From assembly GCA_030549175.1 (NCBI GenBank), contig JAUKUA010000005.1, positions 2,852,001 to 2,916,000 on the forward strand: a stretch of 64,000 bases of DNA. Direction: 5' to 3'. The notes below the pieces were generated by a model. That model saw only the letters and a program-made list of their open reading frames with translations, was not told the origin of the DNA and searched no databases. The stretch comes from Lasiosphaeris hirsuta (lineage: Eukaryota; Ascomycota; Sordariomycetes; Sordariales; Lasiosphaeriaceae). Within the stretch, counting starts at the first letter, position 1. Every line of letters begins with the position of its first letter. This document shows, piece by piece, positions 13,401 to 25,800 of this stretch. Both the position numbers and the translations under genes were made by a program.

Positions 13401-16400
13401 CTGCCAGCTTTAGGGGACCAAAAGCCAGGCTGCATGACGAGGAGAGTCCGAGCAGCAAGACAAAGACGGCAAAGGAACACTCGGAGCAGGGCAAGGTCAA
13501 ATGGTCAGGTATGAACTGCGTGTTCCACTTCTTGAATCATGTTCGCCGGCTAACCGTGTGGGGACAGTTTATGCCGAGTACGCCAAAACCAGTAACCTTG
13601 GTGCAGTCGCTGTGTATCTGGTCAGTCTTGTCGCGGCTCAAACGGCCCAAATTGGTAAGTGGTCAACACCTTTTCTTTATTACTTAGACTTCCTCCGTCG
13701 CGATTGAGGCAGGGAGACCTGCGGTCAACTCCTCCCTGGGAACACCATCACCCCAGTTCGCTAACTATTTGTGACTCAGCTGGCAACATGTGGCTGAAGA
13801 GTTGGGCGGATCGGAATACCGAGGCCGGCGGAAACCCCAATTATGGGAAATATATTGGTGTCTACTTCGTGTTCGGCGTTGGTGCTGCTGGCTTGACGGT
13901 CGTGCAAACCCTGATCCTATGGATCTTCTGCTCAATTGAGGTATGTTTAGATGTCGCGATAGTGTACATGACCGTACTCACATCACCATCCAGGCTTCTC
14001 GAAAGTTACATGAGAAGATGGCCACCGCTATATTCAGATCACCGATGTCCTTCTTTGACGTCACACCAGCCGGGAGGATATTGAATAGGTTCTCAAGGTA
14101 CGCAACATCTCGCCTCGTTTCCTTATCTTCGTCCATTCCTCTCCCCTTTTGCCGCTCCGTCATGATGTGTGACAAGTCTAGCGCGGTGCGATATGGACAT
14201 GGACCAAGCAGTTTCATTTTGGTTGGAAACACCAGCTATGTCGTGCTCCCTGTGCTGTCACGAACCACTGCATCCCACTCCAGATCGGAACATTTTTGCA
14301 GGCTCTCTAAGCACGCAAGAAATGTTGTACTAATCGCACTCCCCTTTCCAGTGACATCTATCGCGTCGATGAGGTCCTTGCACGGACGTTCAACATGCTC
14401 TTCACCAATCTCGCCAGGTCGATGTTCACGCTAGTTGTCATATCGGTCGTCACGCCTGCATTCGTCGCCCTGATAATACCTTTGAGTGCCATGTACATAT
14501 GGATCCAGCGATACTACTTGCGGACATCACGAGAGCTCAAGAGACTGGATAGCGTGAGCCGCAGCCCAATCTACGCCCACTTCCAAGAGTCTCTCGGAGG
14601 CATCTCAACCATTCGGGCATACCGTCAACAGGATAGGTTTGAACACGAGAATGAGTGGCGTGTTGATGCGAATCTGCGAGCCTACTTCCCTTCGATCAGC
14701 TCAAACAGATGGCTTGCTGTGAGGCTGGAGTTCATCGGCGCCGTGGTCATCTTGTCCGCGGCCGGCTTCTCCATCATTTCGGTCACTAGCGGAAGTGGAC
14801 TGAGCCCAGGTGCGGTTGGTCTGGCCATGTCGTATGCTCTGCAGATCACGGGCTCACTCAACTGGATTGTCCGCCAGACGGTTGAGGTGGAGACCAACAT
14901 CGTGTCTGTAGAGCGCGTCCTCGAGTACGCACGTCTTCCTAGCGAGGCTCCGGAAATCATTCGCCGCAACAGACCGGCGGTAAGCTGGCCATCCCGTGGC
15001 GAGGTCGAGTTCGACAATTACAGCACTCGATATCGCGAGGGATTGGATTTGGTGCTCAAAAACATCACATTGGATATCAAGTCACACGAGAAGATTGGTG
15101 TCGTTGGCCGCACGGGCGCTGGCAAATCATCCTTGACCCTGGCGCTGTTTAGAATCATTGAAGCTGACTCGGGCAACATTAACATCGACGGAGTGAACAC
15201 GTCAAACATTGGGCTGCTGGATTTGCGACGACGACTGGCTATCATTCCACAGGATGCGGCTCTCTTTGAGGGTTCCATTCGGGACAACCTTGACCCCGGC
15301 CACGTCCATGATGACACAGAACTCTGGAGCGTGCTTGGTGAGTTACACTGGCATTGCTTTCCCCTTCTGCCATAGGAGCACTTAGCCCAGCCTTCTGCGC
15401 CCGGTTAGGTTGGTGGTGGTACACGAAACTAACGAGTTCACACAGAACACGCCCGGCTAAAAGACCACGTCGCCGGCATGGATGGCGGCCTGGAGGCTAA
15501 GGTCCACGAAGGAGGTAAGCTCACATCTCGCTTGGTATTGCCGTCACTCTGTCAGCGCTTTGCATCGGCTTTTGAATATGTGGTGAACCATCTGTCCCGT
15601 CCTTGCCCCTCCATCCCTCGGTATCGTCGAGGCGCGTCGCGGCTGTCTGCATCGCTGGTCCCCCCCCCCGATCGACAGGTGCTTGATACGAGCAGAGGTA
15701 TGACGGGGCTTCGACGACTGGGCGGCATGTGCAATGGCACACACAGCCGCATACACACACCACACCCTTTCGCACATACCCACCACTCTCCCACTGTAAA
15801 CCTCGGCAGCCCAAGGCTCATACTCAATATCGCCATGTTCACTTCATGTGCGGCTTCACATATTCCTGCCTGCCCCGTCTACCGTCCCTGCATGATCTCC
15901 GACGCATTGTACGGCAGGCAGCCTGTCCTCGTGGCGCCGGACGACCCGAGGTCCGAAATCTGTGATCCCCGCCATCTACGATGGTGTTGCCATGTCTTCA
16001 CCCACTGCGTGTCGACCTGCCTCTCCATGATGCGCAATGTGCCGAGCAATGTGCCGGCATTAGCACAAGAGTCTGGTGTGGTATCGCAAAGTTGCGAGAT
16101 TGCTGTTTTGAAACAATGCACGAAGCCCATGTGGAATTACGTCAGGGGCATCATATGTGGTTTTGTTCCCTTCACCAACGGTTCCTATGCTAATCTGCGC
16201 TTCGCAGGATCGAATCTCTCGCAGGGCCAACGGCAGCTCGTATCTCTGGCGCGCGCCATGCTGACACCGTCCAACATCCTGGTTCTCGACGAAGCCACGG
16301 CTGCCGTTGATGTGCAGACGGACGCCCTGCTCCAGACGACGCTGCGCAGCCCTTTGTTTGCCAACCGCACCATCATCACCGTCGCGCATCGCATCAACAC

Positions 16401-16533
16401 CATTCTCGACAGCGACCGCGTCGTCGTCCTCGAGAAGGGCCAGGTCGTCGAGTTTGACACCCCCATGGAGCTCATCAGACAGAGGGGTGTCTTTTACGGG
16501 CTTGTTAAGGAGGCTGGGCTGGATACTGAGTGA
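10434..16533 (+). CDS. ABCC-family (MRP/Ycf1-type) vacuolar multidrug and metal-conjugate transporter
   Basis: Nine exons: 10434-10781, 10846-12262, 12321-13508, 13568-13654, 13780-13940, 13994-14097, 14352-15337, 15446-15514, 16208-16533. They sum to 4686 nt, 1561 residues, the usual length for fungal Ycf1/bile-pigment transporters. Order: an N-terminal TMD0 helical bundle and linker, TMD1, NBD1 (Walker A GRVGAGKSS near residue 680, signature LSGGQ, Walker B YLLDD with the ABCC-typical D-D), a serine/acid-rich linker likely to be phosphorylated, TMD2, and NBD2 (GRTGAGKSS near 1354, LSQGQ near 1457, ILVLDEATAAVD, H-loop VAHR). Family knowledge: ATP-driven export of glutathione conjugates and metal complexes into the vacuole. 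The start could be the ATG at 10434 or 10458. The last intron (15515-16207, 693 nt) is open in frame throughout. Confidence 0.94.
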
Positions 16534-17782
16534 ATGTCCGACCCCAGTTTTGTTTTGCCCGTATGTTTGTGTGTGTGATAGTACAGCAGTAGCAGAAGCA
16601 TCATTAGCATGGAGGAGCAGGCATGTTACTTTTTTCCCTTCTCTTTCGAAGCCACAGTTTTGTCATTTCATCGAGAGAGAAAGGTCTGGCTCATGCAAGG
16701 AGAGCCGAGGCGGGGCATGGTCAATCAATACCTAAAGGGAGCGGCGATGTGGGTGGTGTCAACAAAGGTCAAAAAAGCGAATACATGAAAGGAGGTGTGG
16801 TGAAAGGCTTAGGCCATGTAGGTTGTAGGTTGCGTGGGTGCGTGTGGCTACGAGATTGTCGAGTACAAAGTGTACACTTGTTGGGGTGGCAGGCGAGGTA
16901 GTGGCCATGTAGATACACAATCCATGCTTTGTTCATTGGAGGCGGGAGGGGGGTAGAAAAAGCGTTGGATTCGGAAAATCTTTTAGTAGCTGTTTTTTTT
17001 TTAATATTTTCAATCCATCATTTGATCATGCCCAACATGGCGGCGGCAAGGCAAAAAGAAAAAGACCTCATTTCCTCCACGGCACACACACACAATGAAT
17101 CACAGAGGTACGGGGTTGTGTGGCCGGGGCAACAGCGTGAGTAATCTCGTGATCACCAGGAGCTGCCGTGTATCCCTAACCTCCCCACACTTAGCCCCTG
17201 GAGCGTTGGGGGTGGGACGGGGGATAGACGGGATGGAAAGAATGGAGCAGGGGCAGGTGGTGCTTGTTTTCAATGGGGAGCTACACTAGTAGCTACCCCA
17301 AGCGAAACCGACTTTTGGTTCCCTGTTTCGATTTGGAATTGCATGTGCATGTCTGGCTTTATTTTTGATGCCTGCTATCTATCTTGCTCCGGTCGTTTCG
17401 TCGTCGGGCTAACTAGATAGATGTGCGCCAGCCAGTTGCAGCATGTCGACCAGAGGCGCGGAATGGGGCGCGGGCGATGATGGGTGCTACGGGTGAATGG
17501 ATGGGGCCGGTCAGCTTCAGCTTGGTTCCTGCTACTCCTGTGTGTCTGTGTTCGTGTCTGTGTTTGTGTGTGCGTGAGTATGTAAGGTGAGGTGTGGGTG
17601 GGTGCGTGTGCTTGTGCTAGTATGTTCCTGTGGTTGAGGTCTCCCAGTTTCCCCCCAGCTCCCATGTGGCTCATGCAGCGGGAACTCCAAGACGCGGACG
17701 AGTCAGGTCAGTTAGAGGTGGGGTCCCATTCTTGAGCGAAAGAAAGTTTCTGCATCCCACAACTAGCAGCTACAACCGCTCA
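16534..17782. other. 3' flank of the transporter, no gene
   Basis: T- and G-rich 3' flank with a degenerate (GT)n tract at about 17540-17620. No coding region is supported before the tRNA gene. Confidence 0.55.
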
Positions 17783-17872
17783 TCGGGTATGGTGTAACGG
17801 TAACATTTCTGACTCTCAGCATCTCTAGGGATTGAGCACTCAGGGGCCCGGGGTTCGATTCCCCGTATCCGA
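17783..17872 (+). tRNA. tRNA-Glu (anticodon CTC) with an intron of about 20 nt
   Basis: Acceptor stem TCGGGTA pairs with TATCCGA (one G-U). The T arm is CGGGG TTCGATT CCCCG and the D arm is GTGTAACGGTAACAT. The anticodon loop reads CTCTCA, then about 20 extra bases, then the last loop base, which is the canonical intron site after position 37. The mature sequence closely matches the second tRNA-Glu at 50592-50670. Confidence 0.9.
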
Positions 17873-20238
17873 GTAATCAGTTGCAACTTCGACTTGAAAA
17901 TTCTGTTTTGTTGCAGACGCTTTCTTTTTGGGGCGTTTCTTTCCTACAAGCAAGCTATAAGCGCTTGTTGCTAATTCTCATGCAGGCCATTGCGCAAACT
18001 AGCCGCCTCCCCGTAATCTTAAAAAATTGCCGGCCGGAAAGTCGACGGATATAATAGCTCTCTGCAATAATGCGAAGGAGGGCCTGCCTGTGTAACCAGC
18101 GGAAGCTGCAACGGGGCAAAGGGGCGGTCAGAGCTTAATCGACGACGGCGGCACAGCAGGAAGAAAGCCCAAGGTGTCCATCCGCCGGATCTTTCTGCTA
18201 GGTGTCGGCAGGGCTGAGCCCAGGGCGTTCCGTCCCTCGCTCTTTTGACTCGTTTCTCCCTTGGGCCTTCAGGGGGGTGGGGGTCTCGAGCCGCTGTGGT
18301 TCGATTCTCTTCTCTAGTCTTTTTGCTGTGCCTCATGGCCGCAGGCAGAACTCCGGGCAGGCAACGTGGTGGATATTGCTGCCATATGGGTAAGGGCCAG
18401 CGTGAAGGATGTAGGCAGGAGGGAGGGGTGATATTGCTGATGACAGGATAGAATGAGATGGGGTGGCATGGGGTTGGCAAAGTCAATATGTCAGAAAGAG
18501 GCACATACTCCACACCCACAACGAGCATTTTGATAGAGGAACGAGAAAGACATGGGCGAGATGGAGCGGGAAGGGCTTGAAGAGTTGCAGCTGTTCGAGT
18601 TACACGACAGCACTGCCGTCAGCTATCGAGTAAACACAAGTTGATTCTAGAAGCAATAAAACCAGAGCACTACCCCATTTCTGACGGCCAGCGGGAGGTG
18701 TAAGTTTGGACGGAGGTGCCCCATGTAAGATGGTATGCTTGTGCGTGAGAGAGTTTGATGCAGGTGTAAACACGGGGTTGCTGCCGAGAAAATTGGTTGT
18801 GGCAGCCACCCCGCCGTTCTCACTTACAACCCAACGACCTGAAGCCAGGAGACGGAAGCTCCGAGACGTAGATCTGGGCAGGCCATGCTGACGGCATGTG
18901 GACGGCGGCTGGATTACCGTAAACAGCACCCCCTTCTTTCCTCTCCCAACTTTGCCGCCACTACAATAGCCGACCATTAAACCGGGATAGCGGAGGGCTA
19001 CTAGTTGAGGTAGATGGCCGGCTCCCTCGGACTCGTGCTGACCGCTGACGCTCCCTCGAGAGCTGACGACATCCGCACTGTACGGTACCGGTACCCTCCG
19101 CACAGATATGGCTCGGCCGCTTGGTCCAAGCGGATCAACAAACTGACGACAGAATGCTGGCTTGCGACCAGACGGGGCACGAAACAGGCAGCGGCAGAGA
19201 TGCCCAACAGATGCACCGAAATGCACTGTACGCGTGCACCTGGAGTGTAGTAGGGGCAGGGCCGCATCACAACCTCGGCCAGAGGGGCACAGCCGCCCTG
19301 GGCTAAGCCCCAGCGCATCAAAACAGTTCCTGGCACATTGGTCCTGGGAGAGGGAGGACGCTACGGGGGCCCGTCCTCCAGCATTCAACGTGACAAAGCG
19401 GCGGCACAAGTTGGTGAAGCTATGCAACAGCCAGCAGCTGATAGTGCACCAGTAGCCACGCCACGCAGCTGGCGGCTGCTGTGTGAACTCGACACGCTGG
19501 AGTGGCGCCGATATATTATCAAGCCACTAATCTTCGAAGGCCTTCCTGGCATTGTTGGCTGCGAAGTGTGATCCTGCGCAGGAATTCAACGTCTCCCGTC
19601 AGTGCACGTTGCGTGCTGTGCGTCCGAGGAGAGCCGGGGCAGCCGGGGCACTGGGCGCGGTCTCAACCTGGGCATCTCGGTGACTATAGATTAATTAGGG
19701 GAATGCTCCAAGGGCAATCGAACCGGAAGCTGCCGTTGAGCTGGTAGCCTGAACCTAAGGCGTGGCTTGGGAACTTACCAACGCGAGAGTGTCGAGAGAG
19801 CACTTGCTTGTCGCAAGCACTCCCAACGCGTCTACGACCTAAAAAGAGCTGGACAGCGAGTGTCTGAAGGGTATGGCTGCAGTGTCCATGCATCTTGGAC
19901 CAGAAGAGGACGGCTGACTAGGGTTAAATCCCTGTCGGACCGGAAGGAGCAACGTTGTGTAACCCGACATTTTGGCAGTCGGTTGGACGCCGTGCCCTAC
20001 CCCAGCTCGGGGCTTGCGAGTCCGGGGGCGGCGCCGCCGCAAAAGAGGGGTCGGCATGGGGGATGGTCGCGGCGGAGGGAGGTAATTTGGCACTTTCGCA
20101 TCCCATCATCATCGCGACAGGAAGTGGTCTACAAAGTTAAGATACGATGCATACGGAGTACGCCTCTGGTCTCTCTGGCTCAAGCTTGTAGTTCAGCGGA
20201 TAGAGCCTGGAACCCGAGGGTAGGGCATTAAGGTTACT

Positions 20239-20284
20239 GTGCCTTGAGACAAGTTTTGGTCTCGAGGCACAAGAATTCCTTGTG
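20239..20284. other. Two adjacent inverted repeats (hairpin pair)
   Basis: A 12-bp stem, gtgccttgagac paired with gtctcgaggcac (one G-U as RNA), with an 8-nt loop spans 20239-20270. It is followed by cacaag-aattc-cttgtg at 20268-20284. Just upstream (about 20188-20210) is a segment resembling a tRNA A box and D arm, but no matching T arm is present. Confidence 0.5.
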
Positions 20285-21683
20285 TTGCTGTCGTAGTAGT
20301 CAGCGTGATGTGATCGCTCGATGCTGATTTTGTGGTGCAGGATCAGCTTCAGGTTCCCGAGCTGGTGATGCTTGCGGGGAGGTGGCACCGAAAAGCGTGG
20401 CATCCAACCCCATTCGTCCCTGCAGAAGCCCTCGGCCTAAGACGGCGTTCTGCAGCACGAGCTCTGTCAAGAGGTGCTGTTGCGTGTGATGGCGAAGGTG
20501 ATGAACAAGCCACCGATGGCATCCATCTATCAGAGACTCCAGTCGGACGGCATTACTCTCCCTAAACACCTTGTGGCAACTGGGGTATTCTTGGCGCGCA
20601 GCAGCCCCCAAACCCAAGCGCACAATCCTGCCTGTGGCATTGCGGCACGGTTGTCAGTCAGTTATTTGGGGGCGGGCCGGTTCTTGAAGAATGGTGACAG
20701 CCGACCATCTAGTCTAGCCGTTTCGTCTTGAGACCTCGCTGACAGTTGGAGCGTGCAAGAAACCTCGCATGGCCCTGACGATGCACACCGCCACTCATCA
20801 GCAGAAAGACTAGTACGCTGGTCTTGCGATTCAGTTCCGAGATTATGAGCATCACGTCTGACAGCTGATGAGATGGCGTTGCGCCCGCGCAGGCGTGATC
20901 ACCCACCTGGGTGGGAAACTAGTAGTTTTGCCGCAGCTTGGGATGCCAACCTGCGCGCCCTGTGTTGTCTTGCACTGAGCTGCGCGCGAATGGTTGATTC
21001 AGATTTCGACATACAGGGCGCCGCCATTCACCCGCCAGAAATAGATAGGCTGCTGACACGCTATCAGCCAGGAAAGTCTCCAGGTAGGGGACATCGGATG
21101 GCCAACCGAAGGAACACGGAAATGAAGCACAGCACGAACCGTGGGAATAGGCCACCGTTATCTCACGGAGTTGGACGGAGGGTTGCACTTGTACCCCGTA
21201 GATTGGGGGGAAGTCCCAGGCGTGCGGGTCGAGGATGTTCTCAAGGTGGGTGCACGCAAGAGGCGCGGTCGAGAGGTGTGCCGAGACAACACACATATGG
21301 CAGCCTGGAGGGGACTGTGGGGAGAAACAGTATTCGCACGATTGAATCTGCGGAGGCCGTTTGCAGGTTTCACTGAGACTTGCTCGTGATCGATTAGTTC
21401 GCGCAACCCAGCATCCCTCCTCCTCTTCGTCATGTACCGCCTAAAACGGATTCCAAGCTGGCGCAAAGAAACTACTCCTCAGCGAAAGTATGAGGGTGCT
21501 AGGCCTAAGGGTTCCCGGCAATCTGGTAATGGCGGGCATCAGAAAGGCTGTCATATATGAGATGTCAGAGAGCACGCCAGAGTGCTGCTCGTCAGCGCGT
21601 CGGGCAGGTCGCCGAGGCACTGAGTCGTGCAGCAGATCGGGACCGGGACATTGGGACCGCCCAGAAACGACGCTCACCGCCGT

Positions 21684-21728
21684 GGCATCCGTGGTATCCG
21701 TAGTATCCATGACATCCGTGCCATCCAC
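21684..21728. repeat. Degenerate 9-bp tandem repeat, 5 units
   Basis: Units ggcatccgt, ggtatccgt, agtatccat, gacatccgt, gccatccac, all with the ATCC core. Confidence 0.8.
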
Positions 21729-22842
21729 AGCATGGACCGCGTGGCATTGCGGGCATGGGCGCCGAGGGTCGAGGGAGACTGGAGACCAGAGAGGGTCAGT
21801 GTGCGCGATAGTGCACGGTGAAAAGGCTAGGGTGAAGCATCCAAGCATCGTCGGGATGCCGTTTTCGTACACCAGATCAGGAGTCGGCAATTGGAAAGGC
21901 TGTCCTCCGAGATTGGAGATTGCAACCCATAGCCTAGCCTAGATTATGGCGACATGATCCATGTCTAAAGCAGAATAGCACTTGACCTAGTCGAGTATTA
22001 GAGGATCCGTGGAGGATCCATGGAGATGTTGATGCAACGATGAGACGGGGCAGAGGGCAAGAGTGAGAAAATCTAACCAGACCAAGATACCCATGGGCGC
22101 TGGGGCCACAGGGCAGCGGGAGCTGGAACAGGGCAGCGCAGGAACGACAGCTGTAATGCGGCACGAGCCCCTCCCCAGAGTTGGGTAGTTGCCTGGACCG
22201 CAACTTCCCAGGTTGGAGGCGTGGGGGTTCTGTGGGGTCTGTGGGCAGTAAAACGGGTGATTATTATCTTTCGCTTCATTGAAGTCGATAATTTTCCGAC
22301 CTGCTCCCGGGAAGGCGCGATGCACTACGTATCTCTAGTTCATGTTCATCCGCCGCGAATCGGAGGTATAATCAGGTGCAGCCCCGGGCGCTCCTGCTTC
22401 AGATGAGACAGGCCACAGACCTCATTCCACGCGAGCCCGTGTTTCGGTTCATCATCTGGAATTTGCCCGGTTGGCCCTCCTCTGTCATTCGACGTGAAGT
22501 GATACTGCTGTATACTTTGCCTCGTCTTCGCGCATCGACATTGACAAGTATACCACAGCCATGACATCTAGACCAAGCTATCCTACCTCCCCTTCCTACC
22601 CCAAGGTACGTAGTATGTGCGTCAATGTGATTTTGAGCCGCTTTGCTTCATCTCTGATCGCTGGGCCCCTTCTCCTGGCTTGTGAGTGGCTGAAGCTTCT
22701 TCAAGGTGCCGTGTCGTGTTCCCACATCATGCTAAACGAGGCTCTTTTCGTCGAAATGCATCCTTACCTACTGCGAAGCGCATCCAACCATCGAGGCCAA
22801 AGGGTCTTTTTGAAGCCTTGGGCCTAAGAGACATGCAGAGGC

Positions 22843-22862
22843 AAAAAAAAAAAAAAAAAAAA
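22843..22862. repeat. Poly-A run of 20
   Basis: Twenty consecutive A in the gene-poor region, preceded by catgcagaggc. No target-site duplication or retroelement reading frame was seen beside it. Confidence 0.9.
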
Positions 22863-25800
22863 GGCCAGCATCGATGGTCGCTGGCACTTAGTAGGGCGAC
22901 ACGCGGAGCATCCGATTCGTGCGAAGCTCACGGCTGGATATATTGAAGCCGCATTCATACACTACACTACTCAGCTTGTCTGCAAACACACCGGCAGTCC
23001 GCCTAATTGCCATTTGACAGCATAGATGCTGCTTTCTGGTCGCTTCTCTATGCGTCCACCACCAGTCTCTCTGCTGGCAAAAGGGTCTCTGGCAGCCCAG
23101 GTGGCGGCTGAGGATGCGCGGAGGAGCTGCGGCTCCTGCTTAGCATTTTCCCTTTTGATCTGAGTGCTTTTTCTATTTGGGTTGTTGTTGCACCCAGCAA
23201 TCGGGGAGCTCCCTCGTAGCGCGTGCATCTTCGACCAGGTGTTTGCTAGGGGCTAGACGACGAGTAATCGTAGTCCTAAGTCAGGGTTCTTCGCAACAAG
23301 CCTCGTGTTACACGGATTGACAGACAGACACGCGCAATCGGTTTCATGCGGGGTGAAACACCCCAGTGGCTAGAAACCTCGCGCCGAGTTTGCAGTTTTG
23401 CTGTGTGCAATACCTAGTTTTTATGCGGTGAGCAGCGCTGCCGGGATATATTCAGTGATCCGTGTTCTTACATTGATACCTCTGGGCCGCTCTTTGCCGA
23501 TGACGCGACGGACGGGAAGTTGGGCTGCACCCCCACGTTTTAGGGGGGTACCCAGGGTTTTCCGGACTGAAGTGACTTCAATGGCTCAAACATGTGTGCC
23601 GTTTCCGCCCAAAGACCTCGATCGAGACGAAGCTGCCGCGTATTATCTCGAGTATTGCACTACGTGCAATGTGTCAATCTCTGCCATGATCATTGTTGGT
23701 TCGATCGCATCTCCCCCTTTCCACTCATTCAAGTCGGCTTGAAGTTGCAGAGCCATAATTTGAGTCCCACTTTTCCTCGCAGCGCACCGTCCCGTTGGTG
23801 CAAACGAGCTGTCAAGTTGAACTGCCCAAGTGGTATTGCCTCCACATCCCATCCGGAACGCATAGCGCCGTGGCAAGATGTGCGAGTTGCGTGGTAGTGT
23901 GCCGCATGAGTGGAGCTTACAGTCCTTATATTTCATTGCCAGTGACGAGAGCTTTTCTGGCCTTCTGATGATGCTGACGCGACAATATCCCAACGATGAT
24001 GGAAAGCTGCTTCCTGTTGTGGCGCCAGCGAACAGTGGACAGAACTGCAAGGTTCACCTGTCATCACCTGCAACAAGGATTCCGGGATTCGTACCCCTGC
24101 AAAGCCAGCTGCCAGAGTCACTTGGTAACTCACTTCAGAGACAAAGCGAACGCCACTAGTACTTGGCTGAGCAGGCATTGGCTGATACTGAGTGCTACTA
24201 GCACTGCGTGCCTTCCTCCCTCCGTTCTGCCATTCTGGTGGAATCGACGACACGTCGTTGGCACTACCAGTAGTAACTGGGGGTCGGGCTTACCTCCATA
24301 GATGTTTCACCATCTCTTGACCTCTGCCTGCCTGCCACCCAGGTGATGGGGTGGACGGGAGGATGATCCTTTTGTGATGTCAATCATCCATCTCAGATCA
24401 TGCCACTCACCACCAACTACCCACCCCTCGTTATTCGACCCCTCCTCGACCCCCTTCACGGCCCCCCTAAAGAAAACTAGACTGGGTGCGCGCTGACAGA
24501 TCTGAGCCGAGGTCCCTTGCATACACCGCCTGTCTCCCCAACTTCAATTACTTGCCTCTTGCACTCCTCGAAATAGCTGCATCTGTGCTTACCTCTGCAC
24601 TGCGCTGAAAATCGGTACCAGGGTGAAGCAGGGCCACTCCCTGGGCTGCCCAACTGATAAAACCGATACCTACCTTACGTATTAGACTATGGAAACAGTA
24701 CCTAGTAGTCGACTGAAGAAAGCGATGGAGGGGTGAGACCCGCGGACAACTGATCTAGATCTCGGTTGGTCGTCGGCAGGGGTTGGATGCATGTCGTCCG
24801 GCATCAACCTCGAGTGGCTGACGCACAAGGCCAAACAGAGCAGCAAACACTGCGCAGGGTCGTCATCGTCACCATTGCCGTCATCGCTCTGGCGAATAGC
24901 TCTGGCGAAAGCTTCGCCGGCCTACATCCCAGGCTATCTATCTATCACGTCCCCATCACGTCTTACCATCTGGTCTGAGATAAGGTAAGAGTACCGATAT
25001 TGGTATGCGGACGGGAGCCGCAAGGCAGTGGCAGTCCCGCAATCGAATATTGTTGGCTAGGGGAGATCGGGAGAACCTTAGCACCCACACTCATACACAC
25101 AAGCGAACGGGAGAAGCTCGGGTATCGATTGCGCGACGCGCCATATCAGAGAGGCTGTTAGAGTGCCCAATCTGGTTGTTATATCAAAGACCAGACGAGC
25201 CAGAGTCGGGCCCATCAATGCACCAGCGACACACACTTCGCAGCTGGCTTGCATTCCAGAGCGACACATTGGCCATCTTTCAAAGCTGATTTGCGTGGAG
25301 GCCCGTGGTGCGGCAACTCACCGTCTCCCTGGCGAGCCAGTCAGGGCAGTCTGAGGCTTCTAGAGGATAAGAGCCACTTGAGCCACTGATGCAGCATTGC
25401 GAATTCGGACGCCATCGCGATCCTCTGCAACGGCAACGGCTGCGCAGTGCGCACTAGGAAGCTACTAAGGCACTGCGATACTGTACGAAGTATGCGGAAA
25501 TGTACGCTCTCGACGATTTCTGCGGAGGCGAGGCCCCGATCTTGACGATTCAGACGATTCAAACGCTTGACAAGCAGCGCGACCCCAGCGAATCTATGGG
25601 AAGATGGTGATCTCGACGCACGGCTCATCTGCACAGTCCCCAAGCTAGGCACGGCACTGCGCAGTCGGCAGCCGGGCCAGTTGGAAAACGTCCCAAGTTG
25701 CAAGTTTGCGAATTGCTGGAGGTGGTTGTGCGATAGTAGAGCATTAGGCAGATTCTGGTACGCCAGGATCAGGCGGATTGCGGATGGCGGATTTGGGGAT